The notes: generated by a model from the sequence alone, not told the origin. 55,966 nucleotides of DNA from Janthinobacterium sp. (GCA_025356595.1 JANXSQ010000147.1:1-55966); one strand, 5' to 3'. Shown: positions 32,804-41,561, counted from the first letter of the stretch. Numbers and translations: made by a program.

Positions 32804-33068
32804 GTGAACCTTTGTATTGTTTGAACGGGAAGCGACATGGCCAGCGGCGCATGTCAGCAAGAAACCGAGCTTAGAGAAAAATGCTCCGCTCTTGAATTCC
32901 CATTAAAGCAATACCTTTTGGGTATGAGCGCAGGCAGGGACAAGCCCGCCTCGCGGGCACGGTGGCGCGCGGGGACGGGCGTCGACAAACGGCGGGTATG
33001 CGATTGGAGGAAAACGTTTCCCGACACCGGCGCATCGGACGCGCTGCCAAGGCAGGCTTTAGCGCGCC
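32804..33068. other. Intergenic region with MFS promoter signals
   Basis: 265 bases between the MFS start and the AraC-like stop. It contains the ATACC-N5-GGTAT repeat listed separately and AT-rich stretches towards the MFS gene. No open frame with a ribosome binding site was found. Confidence 0.4.
32911..32925. promoter_or_regulatory. LysR-type binding site upstream of the MFS gene
   Basis: ATACC-TTTTG-GGTAT is a perfect 5-bp inverted repeat that fits the T-N11-A form of LysR recognition sites. It lies 108 bases before the MFS start, about where an activator site would sit. Confidence 0.5.
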
Positions 33069-33662
33069 TCAGGCCGCCGCGCGCAGCACCGAGACGGTGC
33101 GCAGGAAGATGCCCGCCTGCACGCCGGCGACGTTGGCGCAGGCGTCGGCGAACGCCGGAATCGAGGCGAAGCCCGCCTCGGCCGCCACTTGCGCGATGTC
33201 GCGCGCGACGCCGCCCTGCGCCTGCGCGGCCGTGTGCAGCGCGTGCGCCAGGCGCTGTTCGCGCACCAGGCTGAGCAGCGCCTCACCCTCGGCGAACAGG
33301 CGCGCGCGGGCCTGGTACGGCGTCACCTGCCACAGCGCGGCCAATCGCACCGCCGTCCACTTGCCCTGCGGCGCGCTGAAGATCAGCCGCGCCAGTTCCC
33401 GGCTCCAGCGCTTGCCGTCTTTGGCGGGCGCGCCGGCGTCGCCTTCCAGCGCCAGCGAAAACACGGCGGCGCGCCCGGCGCCCGGCATCACGTCGCAGGC
33501 GAAGCGCAGGAAGGCCGGCACGACGAAGCTTTCGCCGCGCGCCACGCGCTTGCTGACGACTTCGTTGCGCAGCGTCAGCGCGCCCTCCCACACCGTCACG
33601 CGCAGGTCGCGCGGAAAGCGCAGGCCCAGCAGGTAGAGTGGATGGGGGCTTACGATGGCCAT
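33069..33662 (-). CDS. AraC-like helix-turn-helix protein
   Basis: 197 residues. The C-terminal half (about 105-195) resembles a twin AraC-type helix-turn-helix: AVRLAALWQVTPYQARARLF, then VAAEAGFASIPAFADACANV. The N-terminal half is a small domain with SPHPLYLLGLRFPRDLRVTV and no recognisable cupin histidines. It is divergent in character from full AraC regulators and shorter than their usual 270-300 residues. Transcribed behind the Crp/Fnr gene with an 85-base gap, possibly in one unit. Target unknown. Confidence 0.68.
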   Translation of the reverse strand: MAIVSPHPLYLLGLRFPRDLRVTVWEGALTLRNEVVSKRVARGESFVVPAFLRFACDVMPGAGRAAVFSLALEGDAGAPAKDGKRWSRELARLIFSAPQGKWTAVRLAALWQVTPYQARARLFAEGEALLSLVREQRLAHALHTAAQAQGGVARDIAQVAAEAGFASIPAFADACANVAGVQAGIFLRTVSVLRAAA

Positions 33663-33747
33663 GAGGGTGGGTTTCCTGATACGGTGGGGTGCGATGCCGC
33701 CAGCATGCCATACGGCGGCGGCGCAGTCTGTCGTCGCGGCGACTGCC

Positions 33748-34434
33748 TCACAGCGAGGCCAGGCCATAGCGGCGCAAACCCTCCAGGTCGAGCACGCTGA
33801 TGGATTGGTAGGAAATGTCGATCAGCTTCAGCTCGGCCAGCCGTCCCAGCGCCAGGTTGACGCGCTGGCGCGAGATGCCCGACAGCAGGCCGATCTCCTC
33901 CTGCGACAATTCCAGCACCAGCGGGGTGCGCGGATACAGCATCGGGTGGAACAGTTGCGCGATCGCCTGCGCCACTTGGGCGTCCACGCCCAGCAGGCGC
34001 TGGTTCTGGATGGTGGCGATGAATTGCCCCATGCGCTCGTTGAGCTGGCCGATGACATAGGCGCTGAAGGGCAGGCTTTCCGCCAGCAACTGGTGGAACA
34101 GTTCGGCCGGCAGCAGCCAGATGTCGGAGGCGCGCACGGCCACCACGTCGTAGCGGCGCAGCTCGCGCTTGATGACGCTGCCCTCGCCGCACCAGCCGCC
34201 GGCCGGCACGCCGGAAAAGGTCGCGCCGCGGCCGTCGACGTCGTAGACGGCCAGCTTGATCAGGCCGCTGTGCACGCCGATCCAGTCGCGCGAGGGCTCG
34301 CCGCGGCGGGCGATGAAGGCGCCGGCGGCGTAGCGCTGCAGGCGGATGCCGGCGCAGACCAGCGCGCGGTGCGTCGGCGCCAGCGCGGCAAACCAGTCGT
34401 GGCTGGCGAGTTGTTGCGCGGTGTTCGTGTGCAT
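33748..34434 (-). CDS. Crp/Fnr-family transcriptional regulator
   Basis: 228 residues. The N-terminal cyclic-nucleotide-binding-like barrel (about 15-125) is followed by the dimer helix and a winged helix (about 150-220) with LSQEEIGLLSGISRQRVNLALGRL. No Fnr-type cysteine cluster is seen at the N-terminus, so it is not an iron-sulphur oxygen sensor. I prefer the start at 34434 (AAGGAATC upstream) to an ATG six codons earlier. Divergent from an acyl-CoA synthetase gene with a perfect palindrome between them, suggesting joint control of both genes. Confidence 0.9.
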   Translation of the reverse strand: MHTNTAQQLASHDWFAALAPTHRALVCAGIRLQRYAAGAFIARRGEPSRDWIGVHSGLIKLAVYDVDGRGATFSGVPAGGWCGEGSVIKRELRRYDVVAVRASDIWLLPAELFHQLLAESLPFSAYVIGQLNERMGQFIATIQNQRLLGVDAQVAQAIAQLFHPMLYPRTPLVLELSQEEIGLLSGISRQRVNLALGRLAELKLIDISYQSISVLDLEGLRRYGLASL

Positions 34435-34446
34435 GATTCCTTGACT

Positions 34447-34462
34447 TGTCATCGCGATGACA
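34447..34462. promoter_or_regulatory. Crp/Fnr-type operator palindrome
   Basis: TGTCATCGCGATGACA is a perfect 16-bp palindrome of the form TGTCA-N6-TGACA, the architecture bound by Crp/Fnr-family dimers. It lies 12 bases upstream of the regulator start and 83 bases upstream of the acyl-CoA synthetase start. Autoregulation is likely; control of the synthetase is possible. Confidence 0.65.
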
Positions 34463-34545
34463 GTGTATTTTTACTACCGGTGCTAGGCTTCCGGCATCAA
34501 TCCCGACGCAGACGGGAACCGCTTACCTTTTCAGGAGACAACCCC

Positions 34546-36183
34546 ATGACATCCGACTACGACACCGGCCTGGGCAAGAACGCCGCCAACTTCGCCGCCC
34601 TGAGCCCGCTCGACTACATCGTCCGCGCCGCCGAAGTATACGGCAATCGCCCGGCCATCGTGCACGGCAGTATGCGCCAGAGCTGGGCCGAGACCTATGC
34701 GCGCACGCGGCGCCTGGCCAGCGCCCTGCGCGCGCTCGGCGTCGGCAAGGGCGACACGGTCGCCGTGATGCTGCCGAACACGCCGGCGATGGTCGAGGCC
34801 AGCTTCGGCGTGCCGATGGCCGGCGCCGTCCTCAACGCCCTCAACATCCGCCTCGACCTGGCGACGCTGACCTTCATGCTGCGCCACAGCCAGGCCAAGG
34901 TTCTGCTGGTCGACACCGAGTTCGCCGAGCTGGCGCGCCAGTTGGGCCAGCAACTGCCGCAGCTGCACCTGATCCAGGTCAACGACCTGCTGGGCCCGGA
35001 CGCCGGCGCGCCCTTCGGCCGGACCGACTACGAAAGCCTGCTGGCCGGCGGCGACCCGGCCTACGCCTGGCGGGCGCCGGACGACGAATGGGACGCCATC
35101 GCCATGAACTACACCTCCGGCACCACGGGCGACCCGAAGGGCGTGGTCTACCACCACCGCGGCGCGGCCCTGAACGCCATCTCCAACATCCTCGAATGGG
35201 ACATGCCCAAGCACGCCGTCTACCTGTGGACGCTGCCCATGTTCCATTGCAACGGCTGGTGCTTCCCCTGGACCATCGCCGCGCGCGCCGGCGTCAACGT
35301 CTGCCTGCGCAAGTTCGAGCCGAAACTGGTCTTCGACCTGATGCGCGAGCACAAGGTCAGCCACTACTGCGCCGCGCCCATCGTCCACGCGGCGCTGGCC
35401 AACGCACCGGCCGCCTGGCGCGAGGGCATCGCCGGCCCGGTGCGCGGCATGGTCGCCGGCGCGCCGCCGCCGGCCGCCATGCTGGCCAAGATCGAGGCCA
35501 TGGGCTTCGAACTGATCCACGCCTACGGCCTCACCGAAGTCTACGGCCCGGCCGCCATCTGCGCCGAGCAGGACGGCTGGGACGCGCTGTCGCAGCAGGA
35601 GCGCGCCGTGCGCAAGTCGCGCCAGGGCGTGCGCTACCACCTGCAGGGCGCCGTCGCCGTGCTCGACCCGGACAGCATGCTGCCGGTGGCCGCCGACGGC
35701 GAGACCATCGGCGAGATCATGTTCCGCGGAAATATCTGCATGAAGGGCTATCTGAGGAATGAAAAGGCCACGCAGGAAGCCTTCGCCGGCGGCTGGTTCC
35801 ACACCGGCGACCTGGGCGTGATCTACCCGGACGGCTACATCAAGCTGAAGGACCGCAGCAAGGACATCATCATCTCCGGCGGCGAGAACATCTCCAGCGT
35901 CGAAGTCGAAGACGCGCTCTACCACCACCCGGACGTGCTGGCCGCCGCCGTCATCGCCCAGCCCGACGAGAAATGGGGCGAGACGCCCTGCGCCTTCGTC
36001 GAACTGCGCGAAGGCAGCCGGCTCGGCGCGGCCGAGCTGATCGCCTTCTGCAAGGCCAACCTGGCCGGCTTCAAGGTGCCGAAAGCGATCTACTTCGGCC
36101 CGCTGCCGCGCACCTCGACCGGCAAGATCCAGAAATTCGAACTGCGCAAGCGCATGCACTCGGACAGCGCCATCGACGTGTAA
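34546..36183 (+). CDS. Acyl-CoA synthetase (AMP-forming, medium-chain / AlkK-DmdB-like)
   Basis: 545 residues of the ANL superfamily. The phosphate-binding loop is YTSGTTGDPKGV (about residues 186-197); the adenine motif YGLTEVYGP, the hinge TGDLGVIYPDGYIKLKDRSKD and the catalytic lysine in PRTSTGKIQKFELRK near the C-terminus are all present. It activates a carboxylic acid to its CoA thioester via an acyl-adenylate. The closest families by motif are medium-chain and methylthioalkanoate CoA ligases; the substrate is not determined by sequence alone. An AGGAG site lies eight bases before the ATG. It ends 12 bases before a strong hairpin. Confidence 0.92.
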   Translation: MTSDYDTGLGKNAANFAALSPLDYIVRAAEVYGNRPAIVHGSMRQSWAETYARTRRLASALRALGVGKGDTVAVMLPNTPAMVEASFGVPMAGAVLNALNIRLDLATLTFMLRHSQAKVLLVDTEFAELARQLGQQLPQLHLIQVNDLLGPDAGAPFGRTDYESLLAGGDPAYAWRAPDDEWDAIAMNYTSGTTGDPKGVVYHHRGAALNAISNILEWDMPKHAVYLWTLPMFHCNGWCFPWTIAARAGVNVCLRKFEPKLVFDLMREHKVSHYCAAPIVHAALANAPAAWREGIAGPVRGMVAGAPPPAAMLAKIEAMGFELIHAYGLTEVYGPAAICAEQDGWDALSQQERAVRKSRQGVRYHLQGAVAVLDPDSMLPVAADGETIGEIMFRGNICMKGYLRNEKATQEAFAGGWFHTGDLGVIYPDGYIKLKDRSKDIIISGGENISSVEVEDALYHHPDVLAAAVIAQPDEKWGETPCAFVELREGSRLGAAELIAFCKANLAGFKVPKAIYFGPLPRTSTGKIQKFELRKRMHSDSAIDV

Positions 36184-36195
36184 GCGCGCCGCCGC

Positions 36196-36269
36196 AAAAC
36201 CGGGGACAGTCCACGATTTCCGGGCAATACTTTCCCGGAAATCGTGCTCTGTCCCCGGTTTTGTTTTTC
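36196..36269 (+). terminator. REP-like hairpin, also a terminator
   Basis: A 30-base left arm (36196-36225, beginning CAAAACCGGGGACAG) is the reverse complement of the right arm (36235-36264) except for two central positions; the loop is nine bases and TTTTT follows. It directly follows the acyl-CoA synthetase gene and should terminate it. The arm sequence with GGGGACAG and CACGATTTCCGGG looks like a dispersed REP-type repeat and not a gene-specific terminator. No second copy is in this window. Confidence 0.7.
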
Positions 36270-36661
36270 CTTGCTTTTTTTCCTTGACGAAAGAAAGCCG
36301 GCGCAAGTAGACTGCGCATGTTTATATTATATGGAGTCCCTTTCATGGGCACTTGTTCGAGTGATAGTTGTTGCCAGAGACACTCTGGCTCCGCCTCGGC
36401 AAGATAACGCAGGGACTTTCTCCTGTCGTCATCGCGCCATAGGCCGATGATGGCATCCCAGTAGCGCCGGCGCAATTCCGGCCTATGCAGTTTCATCAAA
36501 CACACCATCCAGCATTGCATTCGCCGCCCCGCGCGGCGGATACCTTCCGCTTGACGCCGCGCCTTCGGGAGCGCGCGCCTGCGCGGCGGCGAGTCCCGCG
36601 CAGGCGGGCATGCGACAAGCACTGATGCAAGGCCCTCCCGTTCACCCAAACGAAGGTAGTC
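36270..36661. other. Intergenic region with small ORF candidate and GC hairpin
   Basis: 392 bases upstream of the OprB-type porin. A minus-strand frame from ATG 36496 reads MKLHRPELRRRYWDAIIGLW and looks coding for about 55 residues, but then runs into the REP-like hairpin, so it may be a remnant. Near the porin, CGCCTGCGCGG and CCGCGCAGGCG (within 36577-36606) form a perfect 11-bp stem without a T run. The porin promoter is probably here but no clear boxes were seen. Confidence 0.35.
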
Positions 36662-37993
36662 ATGTCATACCACACCATTCAGCGACTGTACGCAGTCTTG
36701 GGCGCCGCCTTGTCCGCGCTGGCGCCGGCCCTGCACGCCGAAACCATCGCCGCCGAGGCCTGGAGCGCGCACGCGCAGGCGACTTACATCTGGCAGGATA
36801 AGCCCTCTTTTTCCGCCGCGTACAGCGGGCCGAAGAGCCTCGACAGCGCGGCCGAAAAGGGCTATTCCTTCAGCGCCACGGCGGCGCTGGGCGCGCGCCT
36901 GTGGCGCGGCGCCGAACTCTACGCGGACGGCGAAGTGGTCCAGGGCAAAGCCTTGTCCGGCCTGACGGGCCTGGCCGGCATGAGCAACGGCGAACAGCAA
37001 AAGACCAGCAGCGCCAATCCCACCTTCTACCGCGCCCGCCTGTTCCTGCGCCAGAGCGTCGGATTCGGCGGCGAACAAGAGGCGCAGGAGTCCGACGCCC
37101 ACCAATTGGCCGGCATGGTGGATAAAAACCGTCTCGTGGTGACTTTCGGTAATCTTGCGGTCACAGACATATTCGATAATAGCGCCCTTGCACACGACGC
37201 CCGCAGCCAGTTCATGAACTGGTCCCTGCTGGCGCACGGTGCCTACGACTTCGCCGCCGACGCGCGCGGCTACAGCTGGGGAGGCGCCATCGAATACTAT
37301 ACCGAAGACTGGGCCCTGCGCGCCGGACGCTTCCTGCAGCCGGCCGAATCGAACGGCCTGGCGCTGGACAGCCGCATCCTGCGCCACTACGGCGACCAGA
37401 TCGAAATCGAGCACGCCCACCAACTGGGCGGGCTGCCCGGCAAACTGCGCCTGCTGGCCTTCCGCAACCACGCCGTCATGGGCGGCTTCCGCGACGCGCT
37501 GGCCGCCGCGCCGGCCGACGGCGCCGCGCCGCCCGAGCTCTCCGCCGTGCGCAAGCCGGCCAGCAAGCGCGGCTTCGGCATCGGCGCCGAGCAAAAAGTC
37601 GCCGCCGACCTGGGCCTGTTCGCCCGCGCCAGCCGCAACGACGGCGCCACCGAAGCCTACGCCTTCACCGAAATCGAACGCTCGATCTCGGCCGGCGCCG
37701 CGCTGCAGGGCCAGCGCTGGCAACGTCCGGCCGACAGCGTCGGCCTGGCCGTGGTGCGCAACGGTCTGTCGGGCGCCCACCGCGACTATCTGGCGGCCGG
37801 CGGCGTCGGCGCCTTCATCGGCGACGGCCGCCTGCGCTATCGCCCCGAAACCATCGTCGAGGCGTACTACAGCGCCGGCGTCGGCGCCCGCGCCTGGCTG
37901 ACATTCGATGCCCAAAGGATAAGCAATCCGGCCTACAATGCTGACCGCGGGCCCGTCAGCGTGGCCTCCGTCCGGCTGCACGCACAATACTAA
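36662..37993 (+). CDS. OprB-family carbohydrate-type outer-membrane porin
   Basis: 443 residues. Signal peptide about 1-26 (ends ALHA). Family stretches include WSAHAQATYIWQDKPSFSAA, NPTFYRARLFLRQSVG, SDAHQLAGMVDKNRLVVTFG and DARSQFMNWSLLAHGAYDFA, typical of the OprB group. The C-terminus is HAQY, ending in an aromatic residue as beta-barrels do. First gene of a tight run: only 11 bases separate it from the ABC permease. Despite the family name, its partner is an anion-type ABC permease, so the substrate may not be a sugar. Confidence 0.9.
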   Translation: MSYHTIQRLYAVLGAALSALAPALHAETIAAEAWSAHAQATYIWQDKPSFSAAYSGPKSLDSAAEKGYSFSATAALGARLWRGAELYADGEVVQGKALSGLTGLAGMSNGEQQKTSSANPTFYRARLFLRQSVGFGGEQEAQESDAHQLAGMVDKNRLVVTFGNLAVTDIFDNSALAHDARSQFMNWSLLAHGAYDFAADARGYSWGGAIEYYTEDWALRAGRFLQPAESNGLALDSRILRHYGDQIEIEHAHQLGGLPGKLRLLAFRNHAVMGGFRDALAAAPADGAAPPELSAVRKPASKRGFGIGAEQKVAADLGLFARASRNDGATEAYAFTEIERSISAGAALQGQRWQRPADSVGLAVVRNGLSGAHRDYLAAGGVGAFIGDGRLRYRPETIVEAYYSAGVGARAWLTFDAQRISNPAYNADRGPVSVASVRLHAQY

Positions 37994-38004
37994 GAGGAAG
38001 CCTC

Positions 38005-39747
38005 ATGTTCGAGCTGTTCAATCCCCGCCGCGCGCCCTCCTCGCTGCTGCGCGTCCGTCCCAACCGCTGGGACTGGATCCTGCTGCCGCTGGTGCTGGCC
38101 ATCCTCGCCGCGCTGGCCTTCGGCGCGCTGCAGATGAGCCGTCCCTTCGTCATCGGCGAATCGATTCCCATCTCGCTGGAGCCGGAATACCTGCCCTATT
38201 ACCTGCTGCGCACCATCATGCGCATGTTCATCGCGCTCGGCTGCTCGCTGCTGTTCAGCCTCGCCTTCGCCGCCATCGCCTCGAAGTACAAGGCGGCCGA
38301 AAAGCTCATGATACCGCTGCTCGACATCCTCCAGTCGGTGCCGGTGCTGGGCTTCCAGGCGATCGCCATCGCGCCCTTCATCGCCCTCTTCCCCGGCAAT
38401 CTGCTGGGCGCCGAATGCGCCGCCATCTTCGCCATCTTCACCTCGCAGGCGTGGAACATGGCCTTCAGCCTGTACCAGTCGATGCGCACCGTGCCGCCCG
38501 AGCTGCACGAGGCGGCGCGCGTCTTCCGCCTGTCCGGCTGGCAGCGCTTCTGGCGCCTGGAACTGCCCTTCGCCATGCCCGGCCTGCTGTGGAACATGAT
38601 GATGTCGATGTCCGGCGGCTGGTTCTTCCTGGTCGCCGCCGAAGCCATCTCGGTGGCCGGCCAGGACATCAAGCTGCCCGGCATCGGCGCCTACATCGCC
38701 GTCGCCATCGAGGCCGAGAACGGCCGCGCCATCGGCATGGCGATCGCCGCCATGCTGGCCGGCATCCTGCTGTACGACCAACTGTTCTTCCGTCCCCTGC
38801 TGGCCTGGGCCGACAAATTCCGCTTCGAGGAGTCGCAGGGCGAGGCGACGCAGAATTCCTGGTTGCTCGACTTCACCCGCCGCAGCCGCTGGATGCGCCT
38901 GCTCTCCGAGCGCTTCTGGCGCATGATGCGCGGCGCGCTGGGCTGGTTCAGCGTCGGCCCCGGCCCGGTCGCGCCGCGCCGCCACGGCGTCGCCTTCAGC
39001 GCCGTCGCGCCGCTGCTGGCGCGCTCCTGGGACAAGCTGGTGCTGCTGGCGGCCGTGCTGGCCGCCTACCGCCTGGTGATGTTCGTGCACAGCGACGTCG
39101 GCGCCGCCGAGGCCCTGCACGTGGTCGGCCTGGGCCTGATCACCCTGCTGCGCGTGATGCTGCTGATCGGCCTGGCCTCGCTGGTCTGGGTGCCGCTGGC
39201 CGTCTGGATCGGCTTGCGCCCGGCCTATTCGCAGCGCGTCCAGGCGGTGGCGCAATTCCTCGCCGCCTTCCCGGTCAACCTGATGTTCCCGCTAGTGGTC
39301 TACCTGCTGGTGACCTTCAAGCTGAACCCGAACATCTGGCTGAGTCCCCTGATGGTCTTCGGCACGCAATGGTATATATTGTTCAATGTCGTCGCCGGCG
39401 CCTCGGCGATCCCGAATGAACTGCGCCTGGCCGCCGACAACCTCGGCCTGAAGGGCTGGTTGAAGTGGAAGCGCGTCTATCTGCCGGCCGTCTTCCCCAG
39501 CTTCATCACCGGCGCCATCACGGCCAGCGGCGGCTCCTGGAACGCCAGCATCGTCGCCGAATACGTCACCTGGGGCAAGACCACCCTGGTCGCGGACGGC
39601 CTGGGCAGCTACATCAAGCAGATGACCGACGCCGGCGACTTCCACCGCATCGCCCTGGGCATCGGCGTGATGTGTATCTTTGTCATGTTATTGAACCGCT
39701 TCTTCTGGCGCAAGCTGTACATGCTCGCCGAAGACCGCAGCCGTTGA
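38005..39747 (+). CDS. Duplicated ABC transporter permease (COG4986 type)
   Basis: 580-residue inner-membrane protein with two fused permease halves. Coupling-helix motifs are ELHEAARVFRLSGWQRFWRL in the first half and LRLAADNLGLKGWLKWKRVY in the second. Each half has five to six hydrophobic segments. A charged linker of about 60 residues around 280-340 joins them. Such fused permeases belong to the nitrate/sulfonate/taurine-like importer class and need no second permease. No substrate-binding protein is encoded nearby, which is unusual for this class. Spacing of 11 bases on both sides supports one operon with the porin and ATPase. Confidence 0.9.
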   Translation: MFELFNPRRAPSSLLRVRPNRWDWILLPLVLAILAALAFGALQMSRPFVIGESIPISLEPEYLPYYLLRTIMRMFIALGCSLLFSLAFAAIASKYKAAEKLMIPLLDILQSVPVLGFQAIAIAPFIALFPGNLLGAECAAIFAIFTSQAWNMAFSLYQSMRTVPPELHEAARVFRLSGWQRFWRLELPFAMPGLLWNMMMSMSGGWFFLVAAEAISVAGQDIKLPGIGAYIAVAIEAENGRAIGMAIAAMLAGILLYDQLFFRPLLAWADKFRFEESQGEATQNSWLLDFTRRSRWMRLLSERFWRMMRGALGWFSVGPGPVAPRRHGVAFSAVAPLLARSWDKLVLLAAVLAAYRLVMFVHSDVGAAEALHVVGLGLITLLRVMLLIGLASLVWVPLAVWIGLRPAYSQRVQAVAQFLAAFPVNLMFPLVVYLLVTFKLNPNIWLSPLMVFGTQWYILFNVVAGASAIPNELRLAADNLGLKGWLKWKRVYLPAVFPSFITGAITASGGSWNASIVAEYVTWGKTTLVADGLGSYIKQMTDAGDFHRIALGIGVMCIFVMLLNRFFWRKLYMLAEDRSR

Positions 39748-39758
39748 GAGAGCACCGA

Positions 39759-41051
39759 ATGAATCTGATCGAATTAGACGCCGTCGCCAAATCCTTCCGC
39801 CGTCCCGACGGCGCCCCGCGCACCGTGCTGGAGAACGTCGACTTCAAGCTGGCCGACGGCGAAATCGTCGCCCTGCTGGGCAAGTCCGGCTCGGGCAAGT
39901 CGACGCTGCTGCGCATCATCGCCGGCCTGATCCCGGCCGACGCCGGGCGCGCCAACTACCGCGGCGCGCCCATCGACGGGCCGGCCTCCGGCATCGCCAT
40001 GGTGTTCCAGTCCTTCGCCCTGTTCCCCTGGCTGACGGTGCAGCAGAACGTCGAACTGGGCCTGGAGGCCCAGGGCGTCGCGCCGGCCGAACGGGAGCGG
40101 CGCGCCGACGCCATGCTCGAACTGATCGGCCTGGCCGGCTTCGGCGGCGCCCTGCCGCGCGAACTCTCGGGCGGCATGCGCCAGCGCGTCGGCATCGCCC
40201 GCGCCCTGGTCACCGACCCCGACGTGCTGCTCATGGACGAGGCCTTCTCGGCCCTCGACGTGCTGACCGGCGAAACCCTGCGCGACGACATCCTCGACCT
40301 GTGGGACGGCAGCCGCATCCACACCAAGGGCATCCTCATCGTCTCGCACAACATCGAGGAGGCGGTGATGATGGCCGACCGCATCATCATCATGTCCAGC
40401 GATCCGGGGCGCATCCGCAGCGAGATCGTCATCGAGCAGCCGCGCCCGCGCAACGCCGATTCGGCCGAGGTGCGCGCCCTGATCGACGAGGTCTACGGCC
40501 TGATGACGATGCGCGCCGCGCCGCCCGCCGCGGGCGCGCTGGCGCCGGCCGCGCGGCCCGACTACCGCCTGCCGGAAACGGACGTCAGCCACATCGAGGC
40601 GGTGCTGGAACTGCTGGCCGACGCGCCCTTCAACGGCCGCGCCGACTTGCCGCAACTGGCCGAGGAGGCGGAGATCGCCGACGAGGAATTGTTCCCCGTC
40701 TACGAGGCGCTCGGCATGCTGGGCCTGGCCCACGTCGAGAAGGGCGACATTTCCCTCACCCCGCTGGGCCTGCGCTACGTCGAGGCCGAGCAGTCCGAGC
40801 GCCAGCACATCTTCGGCCAGCAATTGCTGTCGCAGGTGCCGCTGGCGGCGCGCATCCGCGAACTGCTGGAGGCGCAGCCGAACGGCGAGTTGCCGGAGCA
40901 ACCCTTCATCGCCCTGCTGGAGGAATACCTGAAGAGCGACGAGGCCAACCGCGTGCTGGAGATCGCCATCGAGTGGGGCCGCTACGGCGAGATCTACGAG
41001 TACGACTTCCACACCGGCCGGCTGGCCCTGCCGGAACAGGCCGAACAGTAA
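39759..41051 (+). CDS. ABC transporter ATPase with C-terminal AAA-associated domain
   Basis: 430 residues. ABC domain (1-255): Walker A GKSGSGKST (41-49), signature LSGGM (136-140), Walker B LLMDEA (157-162) and switch His in LIVSHNIEEA; closest to NrtD/SsuB-type ATPases. A linker is followed by an extra domain (about 275-425: SHIEAVLELLADAPFNGRAD, GDISLTPLGLRYVEAEQSER) that resembles the AAA-associated C-terminal domain (winged-helix-like). This domain may regulate the pump or sense nucleotide or anion status. It has 11 bases to the permease and three to the MgtC gene. Confidence 0.9.
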   Translation: MNLIELDAVAKSFRRPDGAPRTVLENVDFKLADGEIVALLGKSGSGKSTLLRIIAGLIPADAGRANYRGAPIDGPASGIAMVFQSFALFPWLTVQQNVELGLEAQGVAPAERERRADAMLELIGLAGFGGALPRELSGGMRQRVGIARALVTDPDVLLMDEAFSALDVLTGETLRDDILDLWDGSRIHTKGILIVSHNIEEAVMMADRIIIMSSDPGRIRSEIVIEQPRPRNADSAEVRALIDEVYGLMTMRAAPPAAGALAPAARPDYRLPETDVSHIEAVLELLADAPFNGRADLPQLAEEAEIADEELFPVYEALGMLGLAHVEKGDISLTPLGLRYVEAEQSERQHIFGQQLLSQVPLAARIRELLEAQPNGELPEQPFIALLEEYLKSDEANRVLEIAIEWGRYGEIYEYDFHTGRLALPEQAEQ

Positions 41052-41054
41052 GCC

Positions 41055-41561
41055 ATGGCGCACTTCTTCGACCTGAGCGACTACGCCGAAGCCTTCCTGC
41101 GCCTGCTCGCCGCCGTGCTGGCCGGCAGCGTGGTGGGCCTGGACCGCAACCTGCACGGCAAGCCGACCGGCATCAAGACCATGGGCCTGGTGGCGCTGGG
41201 CGCCGCGCTGGCCACCATGGCCAGCATGAACTTCGACTTCGCCCCCCGCGCCTACCACGACGACGCCGTCAGCCGCGCCATCCAGGGCATCATCACCGGC
41301 ATCGGCTTCCTCGGCGCCGGCGTCATCGTGCACGACCGCAACACCGAGCACGTGCGCGGCCTGACGACGGCCGCCTCCACCTGGGTGACGGCGGCGCTGG
41401 GCATCGTCTGCGGCCTGGGCCACTGGCCCATCGCCGCCATCGCCATCATCATGGCGCTGCTGCTGTTCTTCGTCGGCCGCCCGCTGGAGCGCATGTTGCA
41501 CCGAAAATGGCTGAGCAAGCCGAGTGAGGAAAGGGATGATATTTCTAAACACGAGGAGTGA
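41055..41561 (+). CDS. MgtC/SapB-family inner-membrane protein
   Basis: 168 residues with four or five membrane segments. The conserved N-terminal stretch includes LRLLAAVLAGSVVGLDRNLHGKPTGIKT and GIITGIGFLGAGVIVHDRN, then TTAASTWVTAALGIVCGLG, all MgtC hallmarks. Salmonella MgtC supports growth at low magnesium and in macrophages and modulates ATP synthase and phosphate uptake; simple SapB-like forms such as this lack the long C-terminal domain. Its place in a porin-ABC-DUF2252-CYTH operon links it to ion or phosphate balance, by inference. Confidence 0.92.
   Translation: MAHFFDLSDYAEAFLRLLAAVLAGSVVGLDRNLHGKPTGIKTMGLVALGAALATMASMNFDFAPRAYHDDAVSRAIQGIITGIGFLGAGVIVHDRNTEHVRGLTTAASTWVTAALGIVCGLGHWPIAAIAIIMALLLFFVGRPLERMLHRKWLSKPSEERDDISKHEE

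Noticed and set aside
33655-34545. Plus-strand extension of the acyl-CoA synthetase over the regulator genes
   Set aside because: It is antisense to the Crp/Fnr gene. The family N-terminus and an AGGAG site place the start at 34546.
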